From the NCBI GenBank assembly GCA_037176845.1, contig JAYKXP010000022.1:62001-126000 (forward strand): a stretch of DNA of 64,000 nucleotides. Reading direction: 5' to 3'. Both the position numbers and the translations under genes were made by a program. The notes beneath the pieces were generated by a model. That model was not told the DNA's origin, did no database searches, and saw nothing but the letters and a program-made list of their open reading frames with translations. Source of the DNA: Paramarasmius palmivorus (lineage: Eukaryota; Basidiomycota; Agaricomycetes; Agaricales; Marasmiaceae). Positions 11,069 to 23,280 of this stretch are shown here, one piece after another; within the stretch, counting starts at the first letter, position 1, and every line of letters starts with the position of its first letter.

Positions 11069-13628
11069 CGACAAGGGAGAACGAACAGGAAATGCAAGAC
11101 CCTTTCACTCTGTTGCACGAGTATGCTGTGCTAGCTCGCTGCAATGTTTGTGGATATCACGTATATTTGGGACTCCAGGATACTACATACATTCCTTTCT
11201 ATTGCACTATACCATTCTACTTGTACATCTCAGTGTTTTCGCGCTTGTAATGCATGGACGAAGTCCAAAGCACTGTTAAGCGTGAGTGCCCATGATCCAG
11301 TATATCCAATCTGAACCTTTCTAGTGGTACTAGTTCGTATGCAGCGACTCCCGTCTTGAACTTGAAGCTTGAAGCTTGATGTGGTAAGACGGCTATCCTT
11401 CGGGTCATCAATGCAAGCGCCAGCAGCACTATCGGATCGGATCTTGATGCTAGCACAGAAATGGGGATGACGAGCAGAGGTTTTCTTTGAGGACGAGGTG
11501 AGATTGAAGAGGGCGGTCTTCTGGCGACAGTTCCATGGATAGACTGGCCCTATAAAATCCTTGAGCTGTTCGATTCCTGGAACTTGACTCTGCTGGGTAA
11601 AATATCTTTGGCACTTTGGGAGCCGGGCAGTATATGATTTTGCGTAACTCTGGAAATGTGACGACTTGGTCGAAAGAACTAGGAGTGCGTAAAGCCTTGA
11701 AAAGTGAATCGTCGGAAGACTGGATGCGCTGACATGCACCATTGCACTCGAAGGATTTGGAATACACGCTCTATCCCGAAGTTCAGCCCACGTCATACCG
11801 GAAGAACTGCACTACTTACCATGGATTCGCAGCTTGATCCATGCTTCCTTCAGCGCTCTCCAAATGGCGGAACCTAGTATAGAAACCTGAATGACTGTTG
11901 TAGACATATTCAGAGCAAAGGATATTTACATAACGCCTAGAGCTTGAGGCAGAGGGAACCGAGGAAGATTGCGATTAGACCATGGCTGTTTCGGACCGAT
12001 GAGTCTGAGTTTTAGGCTGAGTTTGTAGTGCTCCTCCCCTTGCACCTTCCTCCACCACGGTCGCCACACTGCCAGTGCTGCAAAAATCGCATAATTCTTC
12101 ACAAGCCTCGGTCCTCAAATTCCACGCTGCTTCAGTCACGACTTCGTCGACATGACTTGGATGGACAATGTCTCCCTGGCCAATGGCTCGGTAGTGTCCC
12201 CGGGCTCGACCACTTGTACTTCGCTGAATCCGTTACGGACCAAAGCCTTGCCAACGGTGCAGTTGTCTGCCTTCAGCATTATTGTCCATGGTTATTGGAA
12301 TCCCGCCGAACCAGCTTTCTTAACGACCACAAGCTTTCGTGAATGACCAAAGCTATCGCGATACAAAAGTGTCTTGGAACTTCAAGATGGGCAGTGAGGT
12401 TGAATGGTGCACCTCTGAGACGTTTGGGTTTGACTGTTTCTCAAGAAGAGCAGATGCCGAGGCTCCATTCCACCTTTGGGTATGTCGTGCTTATATTCCT
12501 TGTTTGGCGACGGGCTGAATAGCCCAGTTCTTCTCCAGTCGAATCATCCGGCTTGAAAACGACATGGCCCTCAGCAGTAGTTTCATTGTCCGCTGGATCG
12601 CTCAAACATCTGGGTCCATTCGAGAGCCTTCTTGGTGTTGGACTTCTGGTCACGCTCTCGCTGCACAACAATTGTGATGAATATGTCCTGCAAAATGGTC
12701 TGCAGTCAAAATGACTGTCAAAACGGTGGGTCAGAGGTTGTCCTGCGTTGCACGTGTTGACACGCCATTAGCGCCCAACCACCAGAGGAGCGCACGTAAA
12801 GGGCAGACCAAGTGAATGCTAGGCTGTATCAGAGTATTGTGGGCGTGTAAGCTGGATGTTGATGCTGAGGCCGGGAACATATACACAGATGAAGCAGCAA
12901 ACCGGTCCGAGAAGTGTGTTGCTCCCGCTAGGTGTGTTCCATCCAGACAGGCCCAACCTCATCCTGAGTTCATTTCCTGACCCAATATAGCGCGATCTGT
13001 CTTCTGTATTGCTGCCTTGTTCGGTGCATTGCTGAATGAAGACGAAGACATGTCGAAATCGAGCTGTTCAATGTCGAACGTGACGCAATGTATCACTAGC
13101 CAGTTACCAATCCATGCGTATTTTTGTTGTTTCGTCCGGGAAGTATCCTATGTCATTGAAGAATATCGTCAAAGAAAAGGGCCCGGGATTCGAATACAGA
13201 TATAATCGCACCTGCTCCGTCCATGGCCCAAGCTATCTCATTACCCTTCACCCCAGAACCAGTTTCCGCTGGAGGTCCTCCATACATCTGTTTGGCTTCG
13301 GATTCGGAGTGTTTATGCTTGAAGTTGTAGCAAGGTTCAGCAACATGTGTAAGCGACAAGGTTTGATGGCTGTTGATGTTCGGACTAACTGTATTTCAGT
13401 TTCACCCGTCGTCGAGGATAGCAGTTATCGTGCGTGGTCGCAGTGAGGACAGGATTCGTAGTGTCATTGACTGAAGAGGTTCGGAAAGTGCTTTCTCGGC
13501 AGCGATTTGAAGCTGATCTTGTGTCTTCAGGAATAGTTTGCCATGTGTCATTCGTTCTTTCCAAAACCAACACCGTCTCTGAGTTGGCGCTCGTCTCAAA
13601 ACCACATCACCGCCAAAGGTTCACCTCA
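11069..13628. other. Gene-poor region, no confident gene
   Basis: No supported gene. The longest open frame is 188 codons (11230-11796, minus), but another minus-strand frame is open across the same DNA (11450-11767), no family motif is visible, and no flanking exon joins to it. Several frames around 12028-12671 give Trp- and Gly-containing fragments that could be decayed coding sequence, but nothing is recognisable. A short tandem CTTGAAG motif sits near 11363. Confidence 0.4.
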
Positions 13629-14045
13629 GAATGGCCACTGAAAGTTCTTCTCTTCGAGTACCTTCGTCTGACGTACGTCAGCATCCTTATCGTCAACCGC
13701 TGTATCAAGACGAGGACGCCGAGCCTTCTGTACGTACCTCGTTCTTGCCTGGGTTTTCACGGCTCTGACTCAGACTCTTCACAGGATGGTCACGATCCCG
13801 AAATCGAGGGCGCGGTTCACTTCTTGCAGGCAAGGAACTATATTTCACCATCATCAACTTCAATTCATTGTAACGTACAGGAGGCGGGAAGGTTCCGTGT
13901 CGATGATGATGATACTGAAGGACATAACGGTCACGAAGAGCAGGAAGAGGAAGAGCTAGAGCTCTCGATGCTATTGCTCATAATAGTTGTGCGCTCTTCT
14001 TTTCTTTCAAGGAAACCGAATCTGACGCGTAAATTCAGCAACTAG
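13629..14045 (+). CDS. Possible small acidic protein (uncertain)
   Basis: A candidate start ATGGCC at 13629 is followed by an open exon to about 13730 and a good donor GTACGTACC; an acceptor TTCACAG occurs just before 13787. The downstream frame then stays open to 14045 and encodes a strongly acidic run (DDDDTEG, HEEQEEEEL) followed by a short hydrophobic stretch (SMLLLIIVV). No family is recognised, there is no supporting neighbour, and the model depends on one intron. It may be a real small gene or chance coding in an AT-balanced gap. Confidence 0.28.
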   Translation, partial: EWPLKVLLFEYLRLTYVSILIVNRCIKTRTPSLLYVPRSCLGFHGSDSDSSQDGHDPEIEGAVHFLQARNYISPSSTSIHCNVQEAGRFRVDDDDTEGHNGHEEQEEEELELSMLLLIIVVRSSFLSRKPNLTRKFSN

Positions 14046-14661
14046 CGGTCATGCTTGCGATGTCTATCGAGCCTTCAACTTTCGGTTTCGTACTCAACTT
14101 CTAAACAAAGAGCGCGCAAAGTCTTTAGGGCGTCATTTTTGAAAGTCACAGTGAGTCCAAGCGCCTTCGGTACCCCTCGTGGTTTGACGCCAGTACAGCC
14201 TTTATCGTTACAGTACCATCGAACGTTAAGCGCTATATATACATGTAAGCTCGTTTCATGAATGGAACTATAATAGCTGTTTGACCAATTCGCAGTATGA
14301 ATTCGGCTTCCCTTGGGATTTGGTCTATTTTATGGTTCTACTTCGTTTTTGGACTTGTGTTTACTATCACAGCTCCGTAATATCATCTTGGTGATTCGCT
14401 CCGAAGCGCGAAGCTCATTAGTTGAAGGGCGTCAAGGAGGCTACCGGTCTGTCTTGAGTGTCTCTATCTTGTTGTGATATACAAGGTCCCTTTCGGTTTC
14501 CTCATCCGATGGAGCGCTAGCCGAACCAGGTCTTCTGATTGATCGTTGGTGCCCATTACAACCCGTGCAGCAGGTCAACGCCGCACTTCCGGTGCTTCCT
14601 CGGGTCATATCATATTCGTCAGTCAACCGCTCTGCCTTGGATCTTCAGGCTGAATAGAACA

Positions 14662-14667
14662 TATAAA
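14662..14667 (+). promoter_or_regulatory. TATA-like box upstream of the glycosyltransferase
   Basis: TATAAA lies 31 bp before the predicted start at 14699. Its position is close for a core promoter, so either the 5' leader is very short or the motif is incidental. Confidence 0.4.
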
Positions 14668-14698
14668 GCTGGAAGGGATAGGGAGTCCAAATGCTGGC

Positions 14699-16495
14699 AT
14701 GGCACGGGTATCTAACATTCACAGACATATCCTGCTACATGCGATAGACCACTGGGGTACGTCAAACCGCGAACATAAGCCATTCACACCTTGACCTTTT
14801 TGCCTCAGGTCATAACAAGCCGCTGATAGCTTTCGCTGTGAGGATAGCCGAAGCTCGAGATGATGTCTCGATCACCCTCCTTACGACCGTCGTCATGTAC
14901 GCCAAGATCAAGGGAGAGCTCTCGAAACTGCGCGAAGATCAGATCGCTCGCATCGAGCCACGAATAAAGTCGCACTCTCACTTTTATGTAATTTTTTTTT
15001 TTGGCTAATATAGCTTGCCTCTAGTATCATCAACCTTTCCGAAAACAGAGAAGACATCATCGCACCACTACCCGAGTTCAACGCTGCCTTTGACGCGCTG
15101 TGGAGATCAAAACCTCTCGTTTGTCTCACATCCACACGAACCGTCGGAGGTTTGCCACCGCCTTGTGTTGCTGTCATAGATGTAGGTCCCCGGATTGGTC
15201 TAGGAGTAAACGCGAATTGAGAGCTGGTCTGGTAGTCCTTTGCTGGGTATGCTGTAGATGCGATAAGGCAATCTGCTGGAAACCGTATAGCCATCCTCCT
15301 CTGGAGAACTAGCCCAGCAGGATCGATACTTCGTCATAATGGACCCAGCAAGTATGGGGGACTGGGTGACCAGCACAGTACTCAAGCGCTGAGATGTTCT
15401 GGAGAGTTGGTGCAGATTCCGGGTGCACCGCCAATGTTTGACTACGAGTGGCATCCGCAAGAGGTGCCCGCGCTTAATCTAATTCGTTTATGTTTGTACT
15501 TACCTCCTTTGTAGGTTTACCGACTAACTCAACTGGGAGATCTGTGGCAGCAAGCGCAGGAGAACATCCGAAACACCGACGGTGTCTTGAACGTATCGTG
15601 CTCTGCATATGAAGAGAATGCCATAAGTGCCGCACGCGAGTGGTATGAATCGATTGGCAAAGTTTGGTACTCCGTTGGGCCCTTGTCGATCCCTCCAAGA
15701 ATCGACAACTTTCGTGAGAAGGAGGCGCAATTCCTGGATAAAATGGCTGAGCAGTTTGGTGATCGGTCTGTGATCTATGTAATTGCTTCAGTTCTCAATG
15801 CCTCAGCTAGTTATTATGTGAACTGATTCCTTGCCAGATTGCATTCGGTAGCATACCCTGGCAAACAGTGCCAGACAAGCTGTGGCCAGCCATCGATGTA
15901 TTCATTGCTCATGGTGTGCCTTTCCTTCTTGCGAATGCTTCGAGGGTTGCTCCAGAGAAACGGCAAATGATCTTGGAGAGTGGGATTGGACTTGCGGTGG
16001 AATGGGCAAATCAGGAACAAATTTTGGCTCATCACGCAACAGGTTGGTTTATTACCCATGGAGGATGGAACAGTATTCAAGAAGCGCTCATTCATCGCGT
16101 CCCTCTGTGAGTGAGCTGAGCAGTGTATTGATGTGATGTTATAATCTTCCTTGCTTTCTGACAGGATCTTCTGGCCCAACCATTCAGACCAACCTTACAA
16201 TGCTGCAATGGTTACCTTGAAACACGAAGCCGGCTTTGAGCTTCTTTCGATTCGGAGAGAGAGTTCTGGGATCCCATATCGTTCCCATACTGGTGTCGTA
16301 GAGATACCTTCATTTACCTTTGAGGGTGTGAAACAGGAGATCACCTCGCTACTCACGAAGCTTAGAACGGTTGAAGGAAGCCGGATCAGGGCTAATTTCG
16401 AGGTGGTTGGCCAACGTATCAATGCGGCATGGGATAACGGAAATGAATCTAGACATGAATTCGGACTCTTTCTGAAGAGCTTTGTAGATAATTGA
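14699..16495 (+). CDS. UDP-glycosyltransferase (GT1 family, basidiomycete type)
   Basis: Seven exons: 14699-14756, 14809-14968, 15025-15181, 15236-15463, 15515-15778, 15838-16106, 16165-16495; phases close to 488 residues. The N-terminus (HILLHAIDHWGHNKPLIAFAVRIAEARDDV) is the acceptor-side Rossmann start of this fungal UGT group. The C-terminal donor-sugar region shows THGGWNS (about 362-368), followed by QEAL and FWPNHSDQPYNA, matching the plant-type UGT signature region. Such enzymes transfer a sugar from a UDP-sugar to small lipophilic acceptors such as sterols or secondary metabolites; the acceptor here cannot be read from sequence. The third exon start was chosen at CTCTAG because only this keeps the INIINL frame. 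Donors GTCGCA (14969) and GTGCCC (15464) are weak, so those junctions are the least certain. Confidence 0.9.
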
Positions 16496-16900
16496 CCAGC
16501 AAAATTATATCTTCAATCTGTTGTCGACTGAGTGACTATATATCAGACCTAGACCTATCCAGACCAAAGGGGTCAATGATCTCATTCATCATTGTGGTTG
16601 CGAAGCAACGCCGCCTGAATGGGGTTTCCATTTGATCTGATGGCGGGCTTGGCGGGCTTTTCCCCCGTTAACTCATGAACGCGTCTTGACCTTCTCCTCC
16701 ATCTCCTCGTCCTCGTAAACCTGCAATGGTCGCGTCAAAAAGCATTTTGACTATTTGGCTCAACATGACCACGTGTAAACATGTCAACTGGTCCCACACA
16801 GCGCCAAACATGCGCCCAAACATAAATTCCTTCCAGAAACTACCCCTTTATTCCTTCTACCTCTTTGCGCTTGACAACCATCATCTACTCTGATATAACT
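16496..16900. other. Intergenic region, no gene seen
   Basis: Spacer between the glycosyltransferase stop and the start of the acidic repeat protein. I see no motif beyond scattered A/T-rich words. Confidence 0.45.
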
Positions 16901-17852
16901 ATGTTCTTCAAGAAATCCAAGATTTCTGCATTCAAAGCAATTTTCCTGGCATCGATGTCGCACGTCTCTGTTCTCTCTCCCGCTGCAGAGTTGACTACGG
17001 CTTCGGTCATTCATAGCGCAACATCCAGAAAAGGGGGCGCTCGCAACTTCGATGCTTCAGAAATCTGTCTCTCTGCTAAGCCTGTGGCACCAGTAGACTC
17101 TGACGAATCTTTCGAGGCTGGGAAGGTATGTTTTGTACCATTACTCCCTATTTTGTCAAAGTCAAGTTTATTGACGCCCGATTTCTTCGACTTTTACCAG
17201 TTGTCTCCGGACTTTTCTAACATATACAGATTGCAAAAGAGGGTAGTATCTACTCAGGTAAGCCATTGCAGACCGCTCAGCTATCGATGCTCACTACGTG
17301 GTTGCTCGATAGGTCCTCCCGTCCTCCAACAACAGAACCAGATACGAATATACCATGCACGAGGAGGAAGCTTGTTCAAGGGAATTATACACAATCGTTG
17401 AGGAAGACGAGGGCAAGCCGATACGTATTGTAAAAGGTAAGTCGATTATCATCGTTGACGATTATAGCGACGACGAAAGCGAGGTGGGGACAGAAGAAGT
17501 CACTTGGAGAAGGATGTATACCATCATTGAAGAAGATGAAGAAGAAGGTATGTACGCGGTAAGTAAATGCGTTCGTTTCGTCGACGATAGCGATGAGGAG
17601 AGCGAAGAGAGCGCGTGGCAAGGGTGTCACTTTGAGGTCGTGAGTGGAAAGGTCGAAGAAGAATACGACGCCGAAAGCGACGAGGATGAATCTAATAAGC
17701 AGGATGGACTGATGACTTTTGCTACGGCCTTGAAGATGCTTGCATCGCCGAAGTCAGTGGAATTTCACGAGGTTGCTAACGAATGGGACGGGGTTTTTGA
17801 CGAAAACCTTCTCCCACCACTGGAATTCTTGACTGAGAATGGAAAGTGCTAA
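16901..17852 (+). CDS. Acidic protein with internal repeats, unknown family
   Basis: Exons 16901-17125, 17240-17257 and 17313-17852 give 260 residues. The 18-nt middle exon uses the internal acceptor AAAAG because it is the only one of the tested sites that preserves frame. The N-terminus (MFFKKSKISAFKAIFLASMS) could be a weak signal or membrane-associating segment. The middle holds degenerate repeats of about 35 residues built as YTI.EEDE, a short basic/hydrophobic stretch, then VDDxSDxESE; the third is partial. The C-terminus carries a separate module (ALKMLASP through LPPLEFLTENG) that recurs, broken, just downstream. Two copies of GGTAAGT in the repeats look like donors but read through in frame. 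I do not recognise the family and assign no function. Confidence 0.6.
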
Positions 17853-18008
17853 GGAACTCGGAGAGCTGATATGCTTTGCGGCGGCATTGAAGCTCCCGGA
17901 AATAACCAAATCAAAAGACGGCCGGCCAGCGATTGGGTTGATGCATTCGACGAAGGTCGTCTACCGCCGTTATATTTCCTGACTGAAGACGGTGAAGGTA
18001 AGCTCTAA
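17853..18008 (+). pseudogene. Frameshifted tandem copy of the C-terminal module of the preceding gene
   Basis: Directly after the TAA at 17850-17852, the DNA encodes a second copy of the terminal module. Its first half (ELICFAAALKLPEITKSKDG) matches in the +1 frame; its second half (SDWVDAFDEGRLPPLYFLTE) matches in the same frame as the upstream gene. The two halves meet near 17925, so one single-base indel separates them. As it stands it cannot be joined to the upstream protein by a normal intron, so I read it as a decayed tandem duplicate. Confidence 0.55.
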
Positions 18009-19085
18009 TAGGGCTCAGGTAAGTAGTTTTGCTTTCGACAACGACCCTATATTTTTGGATAATTTGATTGTAATATGAAAGGTCCATACATGGAAAAAAG
18101 TTGGTCATTGTCAAGTTTGCAAGTCATTTAGTAAGTGCTTTATACTCCATTCGTCGACGAAGTCCAAGTCATGGAACCAGTAAGTAAGTCTCACCCATTC
18201 TTCCGTGTCGACTCTCGCTTGGACAAAAACCAATACGGTGCGTGCTCTTTCAAGTTCTTGGTGGAGCCGGCTGAAGGTTACAGATCTGCATGACGCAAAG
18301 AGAGGTAGTCGCTATTTCAATACCCTGAATCGACCTCGTGATAGACCCTACACGCTTGTGACTGCACGCCTGAGTACCAATAAGATCTTTTGAAATAGAT
18401 CATTGTGAGTGTGTTTCTAAGATGCCGCTTCCAAGTGTGACTTGCCCATTCTCTGCAGCAGCACTGGAAAGTGTGACCAACTCGGCAAGGTCAGCCCGGG
18501 ATGTGATATGGTAACGGACGAAGTGTGTACTCACGTCAATTCGAAATACTCCTAACAAAATTTGGCGCCCGTGAGTTCGTGCTTTGGTGACTGATGGCAA
18601 TGTCGGGGTGTTGTAAGTTCGTTCTAGTTCTGGCCTTGCCTTGCATAGACTAAATAGGCAGCAATAGGCAGAAAATCAATCCGACGCGGAGGCCCCGAAG
18701 CTTCTGGGACTCACGGCGCACTCTTACTCGAATGGAATATAAATCTCGTGTTGGGAACTACAAGAGCGTCCAAGTTTTGTGAGGAATATAAGGTCGAGAC
18801 TGGGACGTGGTTATTTGGAGGAACTTCCGGCAGTACGAACTAGAATCAATATTGTGGCAGACCATTTTTGTGACAAATCTCACCGTTTGCGTGACCTTAA
18901 GGACTACGAATACATTATGTGTTACGTCTTGTACAATTTATTCGTGTTTTGTGTCTAAAATCTAACAGTCAGTGTGCGTGCCTGCCCCACAAAATCGCAA
19001 CTCATGCCAGCGCCACTCGCTACCCGCCGCGGTATTCACCGTTCGATGTCAACTTTGACGTCTCCTCTCCCAAGCGACTTGAAAC
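18009..19085. other. Intergenic region, no gene seen
   Basis: No open frame with splice support or recognisable motif. The 3' end of VPS36 begins at 19086. Confidence 0.45.
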
Positions 19086-21233
19086 TTAAAACTGGTGTCC
19101 GTCCCAAACATAACCACTGAACACATTCGCCCACCATCTAGTCTCTCCCACCACGACTCCACCAGCATGAATAGCCGCATCCCAGTCATCTCTACATATA
19201 GACGACGCCGAGGGGCCTTCCATCTCGACTTCCCCGATCATCAATTGTGCCAGGGCAATCGTGATACCCTCTGACTGTGCGATTTCCGTTGTCGTTTTGG
19301 AACCTATGAAAAGAGAGTGAGTTAAAGATAGAACAGACATCAAATATATCACGGCTAGGTGAACAAAAGGCTAATTTTGGCACTTGAATCATCCAGGTCA
19401 AGACGAGGGAACACAAAGCAAGACCCTTCCGAGCCATCACAACACTTGGCATGAATTAGAGAGCATGCACCTTCCGAGATGGCCAAATAGCAGAAGGGGG
19501 ATTTAGTTGAAACGGTCACGGTGTCAAAGCAAGCATGACGCAACAAAGGTCAAAAAAGAACCGTATTCACACTCACCTTCGTCTTGTAATAAGATCCGGA
19601 GTCTCTTTCTCACCTCCTCGACCGAGTACTTCGGGACATACAGCACCTTAAGCCCACCTTGGCCCCCTTTAGAGCTGGTGTTCACATCCCTTAGCTCTCG
19701 CATTTTAATGGGCGGATCTGTGTATCCTTCCAATAGCGGTACAACTTGCAAAAGCGTGGCAGGTGGTATAAGGGCAACACCTCTCGCACGGTTCCACCCG
19801 CCCCAAACCTGATCAAGAGCAATGATCCCGCCTTGTGAATGGATCAACCCTCGGCTCTCACTGGTAGATTGATTGCCCGTCAAGACGCCAGCGAGCTCCC
19901 TTGCGAGCTCTTCGAACCAGCGCCTCTCGTCCTTGACCATCTCAAGAGTGACTGGAGCGTTCGCCATGCTTGTGAGGCCGAGCTGGGCAAGCGATGAGCG
20001 AATGAATGTGGCTGATTCAGGTTCGCTCGACGTTGAGATAAGAGTTGTTGACGAGGAGTTGGGTGTAGAGGTCGTAGAGATCGTGGTTACCGCAGTCAGT
20101 CGTTCGTTGAGCTCTGCAGCGAGGCGTACCATGTCCTTTGCTTTGACCATAAGAGCTTCTAGATCCTTGAGAGCATCTTGCATTTCTGTTTCGCGGCTGA
20201 TAGACGTGTTTTGGACGGATTGGATGATACCACCTAATCATTAATCAGGACACGTCGAAGATCTTTTTTAAGATTTGAGGCTCACTGATTCCTGACCGGT
20301 TGTACGAGTCTAAGCTCCCACCAGCGTTATCTGTGGCACCGCGCCTATTTAGGACCGCAGTGGATGTCTGGAAACATCCCAGTGAGAATGAGGAAGTGAC
20401 TTTGAAATTGTACGAACCGCCCAAGCCTTTCCCTGTAATGATCTTTTCAACTCTACGTAAAATGGCTTGTCTCCGCCCTTCCTGAAGCTTAGCTTCATCA
20501 TGGATTCCCCTCCATTCTCGTCGTCCTCATCCGGTGAATCTGGTCTGGATGCTGGTGCTGACTTCATCTCCGCCATAGAGAGGTCTGGTAAAGGAGACTC
20601 GCACATCTCGCATATTTTCAGCGCTGGATGATTCAGAAATGTACATGTGGGACATGCTATGCTGCTAGGCTTCCGCGTGTGTTTCGTTGTCGAGACTGAG
20701 CGACTAGCCCCGAGATTAGGTGTCGATGAGGATGGGAGAGACGACGATAGTCGATCTGATGTCGACGATGTTGCGCTTTCGTTTGATCTAGGTACCCCAC
20801 ACAAAGCACAAATCTTCGCAGCAGACGGGCTCAATCCTGGTGGGTTTCTAAATGCACAAACTTGGCATTCCCAACCTTCTGATACCGAGGCAGAATCAGT
20901 GGGAGAAGCAAGGTAGAGGGTGACCTTGGGAGAACTCTTGAACAACCCAGCGTAGTGTTCAGTCTTTACGACAAGTCCAAGATCCAGTTCAAAGGAGAAC
21001 TTTGACGGTTTCGCTTGGTCGATGTAGAATAGCCGGTGACTGGTAACATGAACTGTACCGGATTGATGGTTTGGAGATTTCTGTAAACTTGAAAAATGTA
21101 ATGAAAATGAATGTCCCTAAGATAGTAGAACATACCCATCGTAGATACCGACTGCATCCTGCGAAGCTAAGAGGTCCTCATCGTTATACAGCAGAGCCTG
21201 GACTGGAATGGAGCCGTCAACGGAAGATTTCAT
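19086..21233 (-). CDS. VPS36: VPS36, ESCRT-II subunit with GLUE domain and two NZF fingers
   Basis: Exons 21136-21233, 20414-21087, 20286-20330, 19577-20233 and 19086-19303 close to 563 residues. The split GLUE domain begins with DGSIPVQALLYNDEDLLASQDAVGIYDG and continues SGTVHVTSHRLFYID. Two RanBP2/NZF zinc fingers are inserted, as in yeast Vps36: C107/C110/C126/C129 and C178/C181/C192/C195. The GLUE remainder (FYVELKRSLQGKAW) follows, then the EAP45 region (DALKDLEALMVKAKDMVRLAAELNERL) and winged-helix end (TTTEIAQSEGITIALAQLMI). Vps36 binds ubiquitin and phosphoinositide on endosomes and joins Vps22 and Vps25 to sort cargo into multivesicular bodies. The junction 20331-20413 (donor GTACAA) is the least sure. 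The last intron, 273 nt, is unusually long and could hide an in-frame exon. Confidence 0.9.
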
Positions 21234-21417
21234 CGGACGGTCCTGGTAGTGAAAGTGTGAGAAAACATATGGAGTGCCGTGAGAGTGTCCAGCTCGGTCA
21301 AGAATTTCTCCTGCTGACCCGAACCTACTGCGAAACTTTGCCTATTCCCACAAAAGTCTTTATCTGAGATGCTCATGCCTCTTTTCATCCCCCCTTCTTC
21401 CCACTCATCTCCTCCAG
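21234..21417. promoter_or_regulatory. 184-bp bidirectional promoter region
   Basis: The ATGs of VPS36 (minus) and the membrane protein at 21418 (plus) are only 184 bp apart, so both promoters must overlap here. A pyrimidine-rich run (about 21375-21416) precedes the plus-strand start, a common feature of fungal promoters. Confidence 0.5.
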
Positions 21418-23280
21418 ATGTTTTACGCCAGTTTTGTCGTCGCACTGCTCATCGTTATGGGCAGTACTTCGCCGACCAGGAATATCTCGCAAAAGGCTCG
21501 CAGAGATATGTCGGAGGGATCATCAAGGAACAGTGTTATTCGCAGGGCTAGTGGAGTTGCAAGGAACATAACCGTTGACGATAGCGATACGAGTATAAGC
21601 TACAAGCCAAACGACTTCTGGCTTGACCATCTTGCTGCACAAGCGTGCTCAGAATGCCTTCATCCAGATGCTTCATTGGCACTCGGACAAACGTTTCATT
21701 TGGCAATGCACAACGTCTCTTTCGATGCCGACGACATCCCCCCAACTAGCTCAATGAGCACTGCATCTAGCACATCCTCGCAGCCATCTCAACCAACGCA
21801 AACATCTACTAGCGAGGTAGACGATGTCGATGACGACGACGACGATCATGGAGGTGGAAGGGATCGTGGGCATGGAGGAAGAAGTCTTGGAATTGAACGC
21901 AGACTGGATGCTGATGACCCAGGCTTCGTTGACGAAGTTATCAACGTCGAATTCAAGTTCACAGGTAGTTCCATCATCCCATTCAGTAACGAAAAAGTGT
22001 CTCAATACATTCTTCCAATCAGGCACCGCTGTTTATCTCTACGCAATACTCCCATTGCTACCGACGACTTCACCATTCTCGACACCCACGACCACGAATG
22101 TCTCATTCACTCTCGATAACCAGTCGTATGGCAATTATACAAGCGAGCCTACGGCAGGTTCATCAGAAGCGTTCTCCGGAAGTGTCCCCGTACTGGCATT
22201 GGGAAATCTCACCGAGGAGCCTCACGTTCTCCTCGTCACTGTTGCGCCAGATTCCGTGTTCATCTTTGATTACATGGTCTACACAACAACTCAGGACGAC
22301 GAAAAGCCGTTACCTGCCCAGGCTGACCAGTAAGTGTCTGCGATAATGTTTAACTCAAGCGTTGACAACTCACCACCAGAGAAAGTGAGACAAGCACACG
22401 AACACGCAATGTGGCCACGTTTGGTGGTGCCATCGGTGGTTCTGTCGGCGTCCTCAGCATAATTGCTCTTGGCATCTTTATCTCGCTATACCGCCGGAGA
22501 CTCAAGGCGGCCAAACGTGATAGGCTACTAGCGAACAGCGAATCGGATAATAACCTCGAAGATAATGACGCACCTGGCACGATATACACCAATCACGGTC
22601 GCAGCCGCAGATTGGGCCGTATTGGACAAGCCCAGGAGTTCAATAACTTGGATCACGGATTAGAGGAAGATTATGATGGATCCGCCGATAACTCTCCTTC
22701 GAGGACGCCGCAGATGAGCATGACACCCGGCGCGCGGCCTTTCGTGCCGAGGTATTTCCCCGGCTCGAATGGTTTACCAGTGCACCCCCCGACAACAGGC
22801 CAGCCAGGTGTGGCGCTGAGTCCGCAAACCACTCGAGACTATCCACCTCCTTATGCGGACGGTGCTCAGCCGGCCTTTGGTGAAGATGGTGTTTTGTTGG
22901 TTCCGCCCCCGCCTTTATACGGAATGAGCGTGAGAGGAGAAGATGGAAGTATTCCTATCGTTATCGTGGAGGGCTCGCAAGGGAGGTCACCGTATCTTAC
23001 TCAGCCTCAGAGTGAGCAGCCGCCACCTTCGTTTGGAGAGTCCCAGTCAGAAACGGAATCGGAAAGACGGAGCCCGTATTCTCACTCTATTCGTTCCACT
23101 ATATCTACTTCAACGTTACCATCTGTTCCCCATGACACGCTTCACGAAATCGAGCACCCGATGCCTTCGCAGAACCAACCGCCACCTTCTCTTCCATCGA
23201 CTGAATCACCTAGACTACCACCTCCTGATGCACCCCATTCGGATTCTTCTGGTCCAGGCCGTCCCGAGGGAGCTGAGTAA
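21418..23280 (+). CDS. Single-pass membrane protein with jelly-roll-like ectodomain
   Basis: Exons 21418-21964, 22023-22329 and 22380-23280 close to 584 residues. A signal peptide (MFYASFVVALLIVMGST) leads to an ectodomain starting with ITVDDSDTSISY and containing FKFTGTAVYLYAILP, SFTLDNQSYGNY and LLVTVAPDSVFIFDYMVY. These blocks mark an abundant agaricomycete family of predicted beta-sandwich cell-surface proteins with no known ligand. A disordered Ser/Thr/Asp insert (about 95-170) interrupts the ectodomain. One membrane helix (GGSVGVLSIIALGIFISLY) with a basic stop (RRRLKAAKRDR) precedes a long Pro/Ser-rich cytoplasmic tail with PPPYAD- and PPPS-type motifs. Its third exon has a separate copy at 24154-24753. 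The gene shares a short divergent promoter with VPS36. Confidence 0.85.

Noticed and set aside
11230..11796. 188-codon minus-strand open frame
   Set aside because: A second minus-strand frame (11450-11767) is open over the same DNA, no motif or splice partner exists, and composition is not protein-like.
17425..17560. GGTAAGT words that look like splice donors in the acidic repeat gene
   Set aside because: Reading through keeps the repeat units intact and in frame at both sites, and no matching acceptors preserve phase.
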